From Candidatus Gordonibacter avicola (lineage in GTDB: Bacteria; Actinomycetota; Coriobacteriia; Coriobacteriales; Eggerthellaceae), in NCBI GenBank assembly GCA_019113915.1, contig DXGM01000007.1, forward strand, positions 1 to 36,705: DNA of 36,705 bases. Reading direction: 5' to 3'. The notes under the pieces were generated by a model. That model did not search any database. It had not been told where the DNA came from and worked only from the letters and a program-made list of their open reading frames with translations. Each line of letters opens with the position of its first letter. The first letter of the stretch is position 1. Of the stretch, positions 24,567-33,680 are shown piece after piece. Position numbers and translations under genes: made by a program.

Positions 24567-25379
24567 ATGAACATCAAGAAAGTGGTCGCGCTTGCAGCGG
24601 CCGGTGCGCTGGCGGCGTCTTTGGCGCTGTTTGGCTGCTCGTCCGGCGGTGGCACCGACGACGCGACGAAGGACAAGGGCGCTTCGGGCGCCGACGCTGG
24701 CTACGCGCTGGTGAATGACGGCAAGCTGACGGTGGCAGCATCGCTCGACTTTCCGCCGTTCGAAAACCTCAACGGCGACAAGCCGGAGGGTTTTGCGGTG
24801 GACCTCATGAATCTTCTGGCCGAAGAGATGGGGCTGGAGTGCAACTACCTGCCGTCCACCAAGTTCGACACCATCGTGCCGCTCATCAAGTCGGGCGGTA
24901 AGGCCGACGTGGGTGTGTCGTCCATCACCATCAACGATGACCGCTTGGAAAAGGTCGACTTCACGGACGTGTACTGCGACGTGAACCAGAGCATCACCGT
25001 GCTGAAGACGTCGGGTATCACCGATGTGGCTCAGCTTGAGGGCAAGAAGATTGGTGCGCAGTCCGGTACGACGGGCTACGAGTGGGCGGCCGAGAACATC
25101 AAGGACTCCGAGGTCATCGGCTTCGACGAGATGACGGCTGTGTTCCTGGCGCTGCAGTCCGGTCAGATTGACGGCGTGGCTGTGGACCTGCCGGTGGCGA
25201 ACTACTACGTGCGCACCTACACCGATTGCGAAGTCATCAAGGAAATCCCCACGGGCGAGCAGTACGGCATCGCTGTGAGCAAGGACAACCCCGAGCTCAC
25301 GAAGGCGCTGAACACCGCGCTCAAGGCCGTGAAGGACAACGGCAAGTACGACGAGATCGTTGCCAAGTGGCTCCAGTAG
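24567..25379 (+). CDS. Polar amino acid ABC transporter substrate-binding lipoprotein
   Basis: A 270-residue extracytoplasmic binding protein. The signal peptide ends in LALFGC with lipidated C24, followed by a Ser/Gly/Asp linker. The solute-binding fold shows the family's start LTVAASLDFPPFENLNGDKPEG-like region (shown here in part), FDTIVPLIKSGGKADV, SITINDDRLEKVDFTD, and QSGTTGYEWA in the hinge. The amino acid specificity cannot be fixed; the FDTIVPLI and R-x-x-x-V-x-F-T type features fit a general polar amino acid binder. It starts at ATG 24567 after GGGGAAGGA and is first in a three-gene importer operon. Confidence 0.93.
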   Translation: MNIKKVVALAAAGALAASLALFGCSSGGGTDDATKDKGASGADAGYALVNDGKLTVAASLDFPPFENLNGDKPEGFAVDLMNLLAEEMGLECNYLPSTKFDTIVPLIKSGGKADVGVSSITINDDRLEKVDFTDVYCDVNQSITVLKTSGITDVAQLEGKKIGAQSGTTGYEWAAENIKDSEVIGFDEMTAVFLALQSGQIDGVAVDLPVANYYVRTYTDCEVIKEIPTGEQYGIAVSKDNPELTKALNTALKAVKDNGKYDEIVAKWLQ

Positions 25380-25406
25380 CCCTTCCGTCCCACTAAGGAT
25401 CGAACG

Positions 25407-26822
25407 ATGCTAAACGCGGTTACGCGCTTTCGGGCGCACCTCGCCGGCGTCGCAGCACTTCTGTTTGCTGCGGCGCTGGCGGCATCGTTCGCTTTGCCGG
25501 TCCAAGCGCACGCCCTTGAGGTGGAGCGCTGGACCGCCAAAGCGAACCAAGATAGTGACAACACCACCGTGCTCGGCGCCACGCCCACGCGTGTGACGTG
25601 GCAGGGCCAAACGGACGAGGGTGAGTCGGTGGCTCAGGTGGTCATCAACCTGCCCGAAGGCACCACGGTTGAAGCCGAGAACGTGAAACCCACGGTCATG
25701 AGCGGCCTCGACCGCTTGGAGGTGTCTGCCGAGGCAACGGTGGAAGGCACCTCGGTCACAGTGAACTTCCCCGAGGGGGCGCCGGCCGGCTCGCTTCTCA
25801 TGGTGGAGTTGAACCGTACGCTGTTCCCCGCCGATGGCGGAACGTTTGGCCTGAAAGGCAGCTACACCACCGCCGATGGGCAGACGCACGACATGCCTCC
25901 CACCGATGCGCAGATAACCATTTCGGCCAGCTCACCCACCGAAGCGTTGGCGAACTGGATCGATGGTCAGGACTGGGTTGAGGCGTGGAACTCGGTCAGG
26001 TTCCTTGAGCTGTTCTTCAACCCTGCCACCATTGTTCGTTGTATTCCCGCTCTGTTCTCGGGCTGGTTGTTGTCGCTGGCTGTGGTGGCCATCAGCTTCC
26101 CGCTGGCTATACCGCTGGGTCTGTTGTGGTCGTTTATGCGTATGGCGAAGCATCGCGTGCCGCGCGCTATCGGCGCCACGTACATCAACATCGTTCGCGG
26201 TACGCCGCTGTTCTTGCAGCTCTACATTGCGTTTTTTGGCTTGCCGCAGATGGGCATTAACATCACACCGTTTGCGGTGGGTGCCATTGTGCTCATCTTG
26301 AATTCCAGCGCGTATTTGGCGGAGATTTTCCGCGCGGGCATTCAGTCCATCAGCAAGGGGCAGTTCGAAGCCTCGCGCTCGCTGGGCATGAATGGCGTGC
26401 AGACCATGTTCTTCGTTATTATTCCGCAGACCGTGCGCCGCGTTATCCCCACTATGACCAGCGAATTCATTCTTATGTACAAGGATACGGCGCTGCTGTC
26501 TGCCGTGGGCGTGACCGAGCTTATGATGCGCGCGAAGGTTATCACGGCCACCACGGGCGACATCACGCCCTACATCGTGGCCGCGGGCTTCTACCTTATT
26601 GTGACCATCCCCATGACGAAGTTCATCAACTCCATGGAGTCGCGCATGGGCCGCGGGCGCAAGCGCAAGAAGGGCGCGGCCGCTCCGGCGCTCGCGTCGC
26701 CGGCTGCTGCGGAGCCCACGTCCGAAGCTGTCATCGCGCGCAATATTCGCATGTCTGAGACGTTTGCTGCTCCGGCGGTGGACGGCGACCTGCTGGCGCA
26801 GGGCAATCATATGAGTCATTAG
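25407..26822 (+). CDS. Amino acid ABC permease with extra N-terminal secreted domain
   Basis: A 471-residue protein. Residues 1-37 are a signal peptide (VAALLFAAALAASFALPVQAHA). Residues 38-180 form a beta-rich extracytoplasmic domain (GATPTRVTW, VVINLPEGTTVEAENVKPTV, SVTVNFPEGAPAGSLLMVEL) that is not a known solute-binding domain. The His/Glu/Gln-type permease begins about residue 205, with about five helices, NIVRGTPLFLQL (261-272) and the EAA loop EASRSLGMNGVQT (321-333) that docks the ATPase. A basic and Ala/Pro-rich tail follows (415-471). Typical permeases of this family are 220-320 residues. It lies 27 bases after the binding protein gene. The extra domain may organise the binding protein or interact with the wall. 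Confidence 0.9.
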   Translation: MLNAVTRFRAHLAGVAALLFAAALAASFALPVQAHALEVERWTAKANQDSDNTTVLGATPTRVTWQGQTDEGESVAQVVINLPEGTTVEAENVKPTVMSGLDRLEVSAEATVEGTSVTVNFPEGAPAGSLLMVELNRTLFPADGGTFGLKGSYTTADGQTHDMPPTDAQITISASSPTEALANWIDGQDWVEAWNSVRFLELFFNPATIVRCIPALFSGWLLSLAVVAISFPLAIPLGLLWSFMRMAKHRVPRAIGATYINIVRGTPLFLQLYIAFFGLPQMGINITPFAVGAIVLILNSSAYLAEIFRAGIQSISKGQFEASRSLGMNGVQTMFFVIIPQTVRRVIPTMTSEFILMYKDTALLSAVGVTELMMRAKVITATTGDITPYIVAAGFYLIVTIPMTKFINSMESRMGRGRKRKKGAAAPALASPAAAEPTSEAVIARNIRMSETFAAPAVDGDLLAQGNHMSH

Positions 26823-26834
26823 GGAGGTGCGGAC

Positions 26835-27626
26835 ATGAGCGAAGCGAACAGCGAAACGGTTGTCGTGGACGGCGCGACGGCAACGACGACAGACGACAAG
26901 CCGGTTATCCGCATCGAGGATTTGCGCAAGTCGTTCGGCGATAACGAAGTACTGCGTGGCATCGACCTTCAGGTGCAGCGCGGCGAAGTGGTGGTCATCT
27001 TGGGGCCGTCGGGTTCGGGTAAGTCCACGCTGCTGCGGTGCGTGAACCTGCTGGAAACGCCCACCAGCGGGCACATCTTCTTCGAAGCCACGGAAATCAC
27101 GGCCAAGAAAACCGACATCAACGCCGTGCGCGCCAAGGTGGGCATGGTGTTCCAGAACTTCAATCTGTTCCCGCACCTCACGGCCAAGGGCAACGTCATG
27201 CTGGCCCAACGCAAGGTGCTCAAGCGCAGCAAGGAAGAGGCCGAGCGCATTGCCATCGATCAGCTGACGAAGGTGGGGCTGGCCGACCGCATTGACTTCA
27301 AGCCCTCGGAACTTTCCGGCGGCCAGCAGCAGCGCGTAGCCATTGCGCGCGCCCTGGCAATGGATCCGCATGTCATGCTGTTTGACGAGGCCACAAGCGC
27401 GCTCGACCCGGAACTGGTGCGCGACGTTCTGGGCGTCATGAAGGAGCTGGCACGCGGCGGCATGACCATGATTGTGGTCACCCACGAGATGGGCTTCGCA
27501 CGCGACGTGGCCGACCGCGTCATCTTCATGGACGGCGGCTATATTGTGGAGCAGGGCACACCCGAAGACGTGTTCGACAACCCCCAGTCCGACCGCACGA
27601 AGGACTTCTTGGGGCATATTTCGTAG
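26835..27626 (+). CDS. Amino acid ABC transporter ATP-binding protein (GlnQ-type)
   Basis: A 263-residue ATPase of a polar amino acid importer. Walker A is GPSGSGKST (57-65), the Q loop is [10 protein letters not shown], the signature LSGGQQQR (160-167), Walker B plus D loop [10 protein letters not shown] (182-191) and the switch H217 (VTHEMG). The first 23 residues are a Ser/Thr/Asp-rich extension. It starts at 26835 after GGGAGG, twelve bases past the permease stop, and ends the operon before a terminator. The permease EAA loop is its docking site. Confidence 0.96.
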   Translation: MSEANSETVVVDGATATTTDDKPVIRIEDLRKSFGDNEVLRGIDLQVQRGEVVVILGPSGSGKSTLLRCVNLLETPTSGHIFFEATEITAKKTDINAVRAKVGMVFQNFNLFPHLTAKGNVMLAQRKVLKRSKEEAERIAIDQLTKVGLADRIDFKPSELSGGQQQRVAIARALAMDPHVMLFDEATSALDPELVRDVLGVMKELARGGMTMIVVTHEMGFARDVADRVIFMDGGYIVEQGTPEDVFDNPQSDRTKDFLGHIS

Positions 27627-27681
27627 CGTGCCGCAAAAGGATATGCGCGCGCGGCGAAAGGCGGCTGCACAAAAAAGCTGA

Positions 27682-27712
27682 GGGGCCCTTTGGCGGTCCC
27701 TTTCTTTTTTCT
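27682..27712 (+). terminator. Terminator of the ABC importer operon
   Basis: AGGGGCC (27682-27688) pairs with GGTCCCT (27696-27702) through one G-U pair. A long T-rich tract (TTTCTTTTTTCTT) follows. Confidence 0.85.
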
Positions 27713-28139
27713 TGAGCAAAACGGGGTGTATGGCAGTGCGGGTTTCGCAGTGCGGGGCGCTGCATGAGGTAACAATTTCATTCCTTTTTATGCAAGCCTA
27801 TGGCAATAAATGCGCGGAATATTCAATATGGTTCCGGTAATCGTTGTAAGGAAGCATCAGGAAGCGCAACCATTTTTTGTGCACTTGAACAAGAACGTTT
27901 ACTTTTTGGCAAAAAGCACTCGTAAATTTCTGTTGCAGGTGAACAAAAAAGATGGTATAACTACGTCAACGGCAAACCTGGCACGCACGCCACGCAAGAC
28001 CGGAACATACACCACACGGGTGCATCTTCCCAAACCTTCTTGCAGCCGCGCCGCACTCGCCAGTTAAGCTGCAAGCAAGGGTAGTCTGAGTTCCACCCAA
28101 CCGGCAGCGACGAAACGCTGCCACAGAAAGGAGACTGTC
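27713..28139 (+). promoter_or_regulatory. Long AT-rich control region of the amidinotransferase gene
   Basis: TTGCAG (27933-27938) and TATAAC (27956-27961) with a 17-base spacer form a clear promoter, leaving a leader of about 170 bases. TGCACTTGAACAA (27880-27892) recurs as TGCAGGTGAACAA (27934-27946), 54 bases apart (about five helical turns), the second overlapping the -35, so it may be a looping repressor operator. The region is markedly AT-rich. An open frame at 27810-28067 lacks a ribosome site and is not called a gene. Confidence 0.6.
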
Positions 28140-29288
28140 ATGGCGAAGATAGTCAATTCTTGGAACGACTGGGATCCGCTGAAGCGCGTTATCGTAGGTC
28201 GCTGCGACAACTCGATGATCCCGCCCGAGGAGCCTGCAACGTCTGAGAAGGTGCCGGTCGACTCCGAGATGCGCGGCATGTGGGGCCTTCGTCCCCTCGC
28301 CACCGTCGAGCGCGGCAACGAGTGCCTTGAGAACCTCGTGAAGATCCTTGAGGATCGCGGTGTCGTCGTCGATCGCCCGACCCCGCTGCAGTGGAACCAG
28401 GCCATCGGCACGCCGGACTTCCGCAACGACTCCATGATGACCTGCATGCCTCCCCGCGACATCCTGCTCACCATTGGCAACGAGATCATGGCTTCCGCCA
28501 ACTCCTTCCGCTGCCGCTACTTCGAGTACCTGGCCTACTGGCCCCTCATGAAGCAGTACTTCGATGAGGATCCCGAGTTCAAGTGGACCCAGGCTCCCCG
28601 TCCGCGCCTGACCGATGCCTCCTACAAGCACAACTACTACGACGAGAAGATCACGCTGGAAGAGCGCCTCGTGCGTACGGCCAACAAGGACTTCGTCACC
28701 ACCGAAGTTGAGCCGATGTGGGACGCCGCCGACGTTATGCGCATGGGCAAGGACCTGTTCATCCAGCATGGCCTCACCACGAACCGCACGGCCATGGACT
28801 GGTTCCAGCGCTACTACCCCGAATATCGCGTGCACGCCGTGAACTTCCCGGGCGACCCGTACCCCATCCACATCGACGCCACGTTCGTGCCGCTGCGTCC
28901 TGGCCTGATCATCAACAACCCGCACCGCAAGCTTCCCGAAGAGCAGCGCGCCATCTTCGAGGCCAACGACTGGCAGATCGTCGAAGCTGCTCAGCCGGCT
29001 CACGACGAGCCGCCGGCGCTGTGCTACAGCTCCGTCTGGCTGTCCATGAACTGCCTCGTGCTTGACCCGAAGACGGTCATCGTGGAGGCCTCCGAGGTCT
29101 ACCAGCAGGAGCAGATGGACAAGCTCGGCATGAACGTCATCCCGTGCGACCTGCGCGACGCCTATCCGTTCGGCGGCGGCCTGCACTGCTCCACGGCCGA
29201 CGTCTACCGCGAGGGCGACTGCCTCGACTACTTCCCGAACCGCGTCAAGGATCCCACCCTGGTGCGCCCGGAGATGTGGAACGACTAA
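28140..29288 (+). CDS. L-arginine amidinotransferase (AGAT/glycine amidinotransferase family)
   Basis: A 382-residue enzyme of the guanidino-group-modifying (pentein) superfamily. It would move the amidino group of arginine to an amine acceptor, releasing ornithine. The catalytic triad of vertebrate AGAT aligns: D195 in EPMWDAADV, H244 in YPIHIDATF and C350 in GGGLHCSTADV. The blocks around them (YRVHAVNF, SSVWLSMNCLVLD) also match the eukaryotic enzyme. The acceptor is not known from sequence: glycine would give guanidinoacetate, while GABA, lysine or another amine would give other guanidino acids. The ATG at 28140 follows AAAGGAG. It is a single transcription unit with its own promoter and terminator, followed by two transporters and glutamate decarboxylase genes. 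Confidence 0.9.
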   Translation: MAKIVNSWNDWDPLKRVIVGRCDNSMIPPEEPATSEKVPVDSEMRGMWGLRPLATVERGNECLENLVKILEDRGVVVDRPTPLQWNQAIGTPDFRNDSMMTCMPPRDILLTIGNEIMASANSFRCRYFEYLAYWPLMKQYFDEDPEFKWTQAPRPRLTDASYKHNYYDEKITLEERLVRTANKDFVTTEVEPMWDAADVMRMGKDLFIQHGLTTNRTAMDWFQRYYPEYRVHAVNFPGDPYPIHIDATFVPLRPGLIINNPHRKLPEEQRAIFEANDWQIVEAAQPAHDEPPALCYSSVWLSMNCLVLDPKTVIVEASEVYQQEQMDKLGMNVIPCDLRDAYPFGGGLHCSTADVYREGDCLDYFPNRVKDPTLVRPEMWND

Positions 29289-29340
29289 TGCCCGCGCGGC
29301 CAGCTAAGGCGGGGCGCTTAGCAGAAGCATAAGCCGATCC

Positions 29341-29381
29341 CGGGGCTTGGTCTTAACATGAGGGCCAAGCCCCGATCTTTT
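29341..29381 (+). terminator. Terminator of the amidinotransferase gene
   Basis: CGGGGCTTGG (29341-29350) pairs perfectly with CCAAGCCCCG (29365-29374), with GAT/ATC pairing possible at the base, followed by TTTT at 29378-29381. Confidence 0.85.
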
Positions 29382-29475
29382 CAGGCACAATCTGATGCGA
29401 CGCTTCAAAGCTCCCGCTGAGGGGAGTGCGGTGCCCTGCTGCCTTTTACTCGCTTTTGGCCTGAAGGAGGAGCCA

Positions 29476-31275
29476 ATGGCAGAATCCAACAACAAACCGC
29501 CGCGTCTGGGCGCGAAGGGTGCAGGCACCGGCAGCCCGGGCGATTCCGGCAATCCGACCGGCTACGAGATGAGATTGGGCTTCGGCACCATCGCCATGCT
29601 GATCTCGGCGACCGGCATGGGGCTGGTGCCCTTGTTCAGCCGCTGGGCCACGCGCACCGACATGCTCGACGGGGCGGCGGGTCTCAACGCCGGCGACAGC
29701 ATCGGTGCGCTGATGGCCGTGGGCCGCATGGGCATGGGCCTGGTGTTCTTCATCATCCTGCTCGTGGCCACGCGCAAGGTGCACCTCTTCAAGAAGCTGA
29801 AGCTAACGCCCGCCATCGCGCTCGGCGGCCTGATGATCGGCCTGTCGCTGGCGTGCTATGTTACCTCGACGCTGCTCACCACGGTGTCGAACGCCGTGCT
29901 GTTCATCTACATCGGCCCTGTGATCTGCGTTCTTCTGGCGCGCATCTTCCGCAAGGAGCCCATGTCGGCCCTGCAGTGGATATGCCTGGCGGCCGTGTTC
30001 GTGGGCATGCTGTTCGGCGAGAACCTGATCGGCTTCAACGAAAGCGGCTTCTTCGTCGACTTCAGCTTGCAGATGTCCACGCCCGAATTTCCCATGAAGG
30101 GCATCGGCGACGCGTTCGGCCTGGCCTCCGGTGTGTTCTACGGCGCATCGATGTTCTTCAACGGCTACCGCAAAGACGCCGACACCACGGCCCGCGGCGT
30201 ATGGAACTTCCTGTTCGCCGTGCTGGGCGCCGGGGTGGTTACCATCATCCTGAATTCGCTCGGGTCGATGGATCCGAACATGGCGAACTGGGCGCTGAAC
30301 ATCCACTTCACGCCGTTCAACTGGGTGGGCGCCGTGCTGCTGTGGATTATCTGCGGGCCCATCGCGCTCGGGTTTTTGCTGGTGGCAGGGCGCAACTTGC
30401 CCGCTGCCGACTACGGCACCATCGCGTATTGGGAAGTGCCCGTGGCCATCTTCACCGGGCTGGTGGTGTTCGGCGAGCCGCTGACCGTCAACACCATCCT
30501 GGGCGGTATCCTCATCATCGGCGGCGGCGCGGTTCCGTCCATCCGCGGCATGATCGCCGGGCGAAAGCACAAGCAGGAGGTCGAGATCCGCGAGAACCTG
30601 TCGGCGCGGCTCGAGGCAGAGCCCGTGCCCGAGGTTGCTCCGGCGGCGAAGGATGCCGAAGCGGCTGCTCCCGCATCGCCTGCGGTGACGATGCGCGCCG
30701 TGCCGGGTGAACCGGTGAAGGTGACGGAGCGCCTGACCCACATCGCCACGCCCCTGGTGTTCGAGCCCGCCCTGACCGAGGATCAGCTGGCGGCCGCGTT
30801 CGCGCAGCAGGGCCTGCAGGGCTTCCCGGCCGAGCTCGACATCGCCGAGCGCACCGAGGATCACGTGCAGATGATGAAGCTCGATGACCTGCTGCTGTTC
30901 GCCAAGGAATCGGGTGCGGCGGCGGTCACCTACGATGTGACGTACTTCCCGCATGCCGACGAGGCCGAGGTGTCCTACCAACTGCGCCACCTGGCTCGCG
31001 AGCTGGGAATCAGCGAAGAGGCGATCCGCGAGGTCTGCGCCGACGAGATAAGCGAGTATGTGGAGCTCGATGCGCAGCGCGATGCGAACCTGCCGGTGCA
31101 CAGCATCGTGGAGGCCTACCTGGGCGGCACGGCCTTCGCCTGGTACGGCATCAACGAGTACCCGCGCCTGAAGCGCGTGATCCTGCGCAAGCTTGCGGAA
31201 GGCGGCCAGCAGGCGCAGCAGGCGTTCGTCAGGCGCGCCAGCAAAGTGCAGGTCGACCTGCTCGAAGACTACTGA
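29476..31275 (+). CDS. DMT (EamA-type) transporter with large C-terminal soluble domain
   Basis: A 599-residue protein. Residues 1-30 are Gly/Pro-rich and about 35-365 hold ten hydrophobic helices of the drug/metabolite transporter fold, with the typical late segment YGTIAYWEVPVAIFTGLVVFGEPLT. Residues about 370-599 form a cytoplasmic domain that begins with an Ala/Pro/Glu linker and continues as an acidic helical region (LTEDQLAAAFAQQGLQGFPAEL, RHLARELGISEEAIREV, LKRVILRKLAEGG). I do not recognise this domain. Typical DMT proteins are about 300 residues, so this is a doubled-size fusion. The start at 29476 follows GAAGGAGGAG. Its place right after the amidinotransferase suggests export or uptake of the substrate or product. 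Confidence 0.85.
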   Translation: MAESNNKPPRLGAKGAGTGSPGDSGNPTGYEMRLGFGTIAMLISATGMGLVPLFSRWATRTDMLDGAAGLNAGDSIGALMAVGRMGMGLVFFIILLVATRKVHLFKKLKLTPAIALGGLMIGLSLACYVTSTLLTTVSNAVLFIYIGPVICVLLARIFRKEPMSALQWICLAAVFVGMLFGENLIGFNESGFFVDFSLQMSTPEFPMKGIGDAFGLASGVFYGASMFFNGYRKDADTTARGVWNFLFAVLGAGVVTIILNSLGSMDPNMANWALNIHFTPFNWVGAVLLWIICGPIALGFLLVAGRNLPAADYGTIAYWEVPVAIFTGLVVFGEPLTVNTILGGILIIGGGAVPSIRGMIAGRKHKQEVEIRENLSARLEAEPVPEVAPAAKDAEAAAPASPAVTMRAVPGEPVKVTERLTHIATPLVFEPALTEDQLAAAFAQQGLQGFPAELDIAERTEDHVQMMKLDDLLLFAKESGAAAVTYDVTYFPHADEAEVSYQLRHLARELGISEEAIREVCADEISEYVELDAQRDANLPVHSIVEAYLGGTAFAWYGINEYPRLKRVILRKLAEGGQQAQQAFVRRASKVQVDLLEDY

Positions 31276-31286
31276 TCCTATCGCGT

Positions 31287-31320
31287 GCGGCGACCCGGCT
31301 GTTGGCTGCCGGGTCGCCGC
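31287..31320 (+). terminator. Hairpin after the DMT transporter
   Basis: GCGGCGACCCGGC (31287-31299) pairs perfectly with GCCGGGTCGCCGC (31308-31320) across an 8-base loop. It is very stable but lacks a T-tract. Confidence 0.65.
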
Positions 31321-31460
31321 TGGCTCTTGCGCATAAGGTATCGCCCGCGTTTCAAACCATGAGCCGAAAAGTAACGGCATGCGGGATAAGGGGAGTATCG
31401 CGCTATGATATTTTGATCTTTAGGCTTTTCGGAGCCTCGAACATAGCTGAGGGGATTGAC

Positions 31461-32759
31461 ATGGAATCCAAACATGAAAAATCCAGCACCATCAGAAAGG
31501 TAGCCGTCTCCTCGTTCTTGGGAAACTTCATCGAGTGGTTCGACTACGCCACCTATTCGTATTTCGCTATCGTCATCGCCAACGTGTTCTTTCCTGGAGA
31601 CGATCCGGCGCTCGCCCTCATCCAGACGTTCGCCGTGTTCGCCCTCTCGTTTCTGCTGCGGCCCATCGGCGCGGTCTTCTGGGGCGCCATGGGAGACAAG
31701 AAGGGCCGCAAGTGGGCGCTTTCCACCTCGATCTTCCTGATGGCCGGCGCCACGTTCTGCATCGGGCTTTTGCCGGGGTACTCGCTCGTGGGCTTTGCCG
31801 CACCGGTCATGCTGCTTCTGCTGCGCATGCTGCAGGGCTTTTCCGCGTCCGGGGAATACGCCGGGGCGGCCACATTCCTGGCCGAGTACGCACCGACGAA
31901 CAAGCGCGGCCTGTACTGCTCCATCGTGCCGGCATCGACGGCAACCGGCCTGCTCATCGGCTCGATGTTCGCCACGGCCATGTACGCGTTCCTTCCCGAT
32001 GCGGCCGTGAACGACTGGGGCTGGCGCATTCCGTTTCTGCTGGCCGGTCCGTTGGGCCTTGTAGCGCACTACATCCGCGTGCGGCTGGAGGATTCGCCCA
32101 CCTACCAGACCATGAGGGATGCGGTCGAGAAGGCCCATGCCACGCAACGCCCCATCCGCGAGCTGTTCCGCAACCATCTGCGCGAGCTCATCATCTCGTT
32201 CGGCGCGGCCATGCTGAACGCGGTGGGTTTCTACGTGGTGCTCACCTATCTGCCCGTGTACCTTGAAACGGTGGTCATGATGGATGCGAGCCAGTCATCG
32301 TTCATCACCACGATCTGCCTGATCGCCTACATTCTGTTCATCTTCGGCATGGGGCACCTCTCCGACAAGTTTGGGCGCAAGCGCATGCTCATCATCGCGT
32401 GCGTGTCGTTCATCGTGCTCACGGTGCCCGCGTTCATGCTGCTGAACACGGGGTCGTTCTTCATCGTGCTGGCGGTGGAGCTGGTGATGTGCGCGGCGCT
32501 CACCGTCAACGACGGCACGCTGTCGAGCTATCTGACCGAGACATTCCCCACGGCGGTGCGCTATTCGGGTTTCGCGCTGTCGTTCAACCTGGCCAACGCC
32601 ATCTTCGGCGGCACGGCCTCGCTCATTTCCACCACGCTTATCGCAGCGACGGGTTCCAATCTGGCACCGGCGTGGTATATGGTGGGCGTTTCTTGCATCG
32701 CCTTGGTTGCGATGATACTATCGCATGAACATACGGGGAAGGATCTGTCAGAGGTTTGA
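31461..32759 (+). CDS. MFS transporter, metabolite:H+ symporter (MHS/ProP-like) family
   Basis: A 432-residue, twelve-helix inner-membrane carrier. The N-terminal signature GNFIEWFDYATYSYF and the loop 2-3 motif GDKKGRKWAL, together with LRMLQGFSASGEYAGAATFLAEY, identify the MHS branch, whose members take up organic acids, betaines, proline or shikimate with protons. The second-half loop motif HLSDKFGRKRML is also present. The substrate is unknown. The start at 31461 is preceded by AGGGGATTGAC. A TetR gene begins 28 bases downstream in the same direction, so the two are probably one unit, with the regulator controlling the carrier. The context suggests a link to guanidino or amino acid metabolism. 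Confidence 0.9.
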   Translation: MESKHEKSSTIRKVAVSSFLGNFIEWFDYATYSYFAIVIANVFFPGDDPALALIQTFAVFALSFLLRPIGAVFWGAMGDKKGRKWALSTSIFLMAGATFCIGLLPGYSLVGFAAPVMLLLLRMLQGFSASGEYAGAATFLAEYAPTNKRGLYCSIVPASTATGLLIGSMFATAMYAFLPDAAVNDWGWRIPFLLAGPLGLVAHYIRVRLEDSPTYQTMRDAVEKAHATQRPIRELFRNHLRELIISFGAAMLNAVGFYVVLTYLPVYLETVVMMDASQSSFITTICLIAYILFIFGMGHLSDKFGRKRMLIIACVSFIVLTVPAFMLLNTGSFFIVLAVELVMCAALTVNDGTLSSYLTETFPTAVRYSGFALSFNLANAIFGGTASLISTTLIAATGSNLAPAWYMVGVSCIALVAMILSHEHTGKDLSEV

Positions 32760-32787
32760 CGATCGCGCGCAAGGATGGGTGCGGACT

Positions 32788-33384
32788 ATGACTGAATCGA
32801 CGCAAGGGCCAAAATCACTGAAAGCGCAGATCACGCGTGCGTCGTTGGTTTTGGCCGCTGCGGCGCTGCTGCGCGAGCAAGGCCCCAAGGCCGTCACGTA
32901 CCGCAAGGTGGCGAAGTGGGCGGGCGCGGCGTCCTCGTCGGTGGGCTACTACTTCGATTCCGTGACCGAGCTTCTGCACGAGGCGGGCAAGCACAACATC
33001 CAGCTATGGGCGCAGCGCGCCGAGGGGGCGGCCGATGCGGCCGAAGAGCTTTCGTCCGAGGAATGCCGCGAGCGCGTGGTCGAGCTGCTGCTGCGCGCCT
33101 GCCTGCCCGATGACTCCGTCGTACCCGCCGCACACTATGCGCAGCTGATCGCCGCGGCCGATTCCGACGTGGTGACCGAGGCCTACCGCAAGGGGCGGCG
33201 CGCGCTCGACGCGGCCATCGAGCGCATCCTGACGCGCGCCGACGTGCCCATGTCGCCGCGCATGATCGGGGTCATCGTGGACGGTGCCGCCGTCGCCGCC
33301 ATCTCGGAGGGCTACGACGTGCGCGACATGGCCCGCCGCCTCATCGAAGAATCCATCGAAGTCCACCAAACCGCCGCCAAATAA
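32788..33384 (+). CDS. TetR-family transcriptional regulator
   Basis: A 198-residue regulator. The N-terminal helix-turn-helix covers residues about 14-58 (ITRASLVLAAAALLREQGPKAV in part, then YRKVAKWAGAASSSVGYYFDS), ending in the GYYFDS typical of TetR proteins. The C-terminal ligand domain is Ala-rich and helical. The ATG at 32788 follows AAGGA at a loose spacing; an in-frame GTG three codons earlier is possible. It lies just after the MHS carrier and before gadC, and may control the carrier, the long gap before gadC, or the distant amidinotransferase promoter. Confidence 0.88.
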   Translation: MTESTQGPKSLKAQITRASLVLAAAALLREQGPKAVTYRKVAKWAGAASSSVGYYFDSVTELLHEAGKHNIQLWAQRAEGAADAAEELSSEECRERVVELLLRACLPDDSVVPAAHYAQLIAAADSDVVTEAYRKGRRALDAAIERILTRADVPMSPRMIGVIVDGAAVAAISEGYDVRDMARRLIEESIEVHQTAAK

Positions 33385-33680
33385 AAACCCGCAACCCGCC
33401 GGAACCTTTCCGCCTCAACCCGCCGGAGGCCTTTCAACCGCAGGCCGGAAGATGCAGGGAGCGAAGGCCGATGCTCCCGGACGCTTGGCGCCCGTTCCTT
33501 CCTCGTGCGTGTGACGGTTCGTCTTCGGGACGATGAAACCTGTATGCGCCCGTTTCTGGGGAAATTTCCTGTGATAGAACTGCGTGGTCACGAAAAAGCT
33601 GTGCCGGTCGGCCCCGCGCAAAAACGCGCCGGAAGCAGTTGGCCGCACGCGCGAATCACAAGAAAGGAGTTGAGGTGCCC
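33385..33680 (+). promoter_or_regulatory. Region upstream of gadC
   Basis: This 296-base gap holds no supported gene. CCCGCCGGA appears twice (about 33397 and 33420). A perfect 10-base palindrome, GGAAATTTCC, lies at 33560-33569, about 110 bases before gadC, followed by GTGATAGAAC, which may include a weak -10. It is a candidate operator for the TetR protein or an acid-response factor. Confidence 0.35.

Noticed and set aside
27810..28067. 85-codon open frame upstream of the amidinotransferase
   Set aside because: No ribosome site, basic and low-complexity product, and the promoter for the next gene lies inside it.
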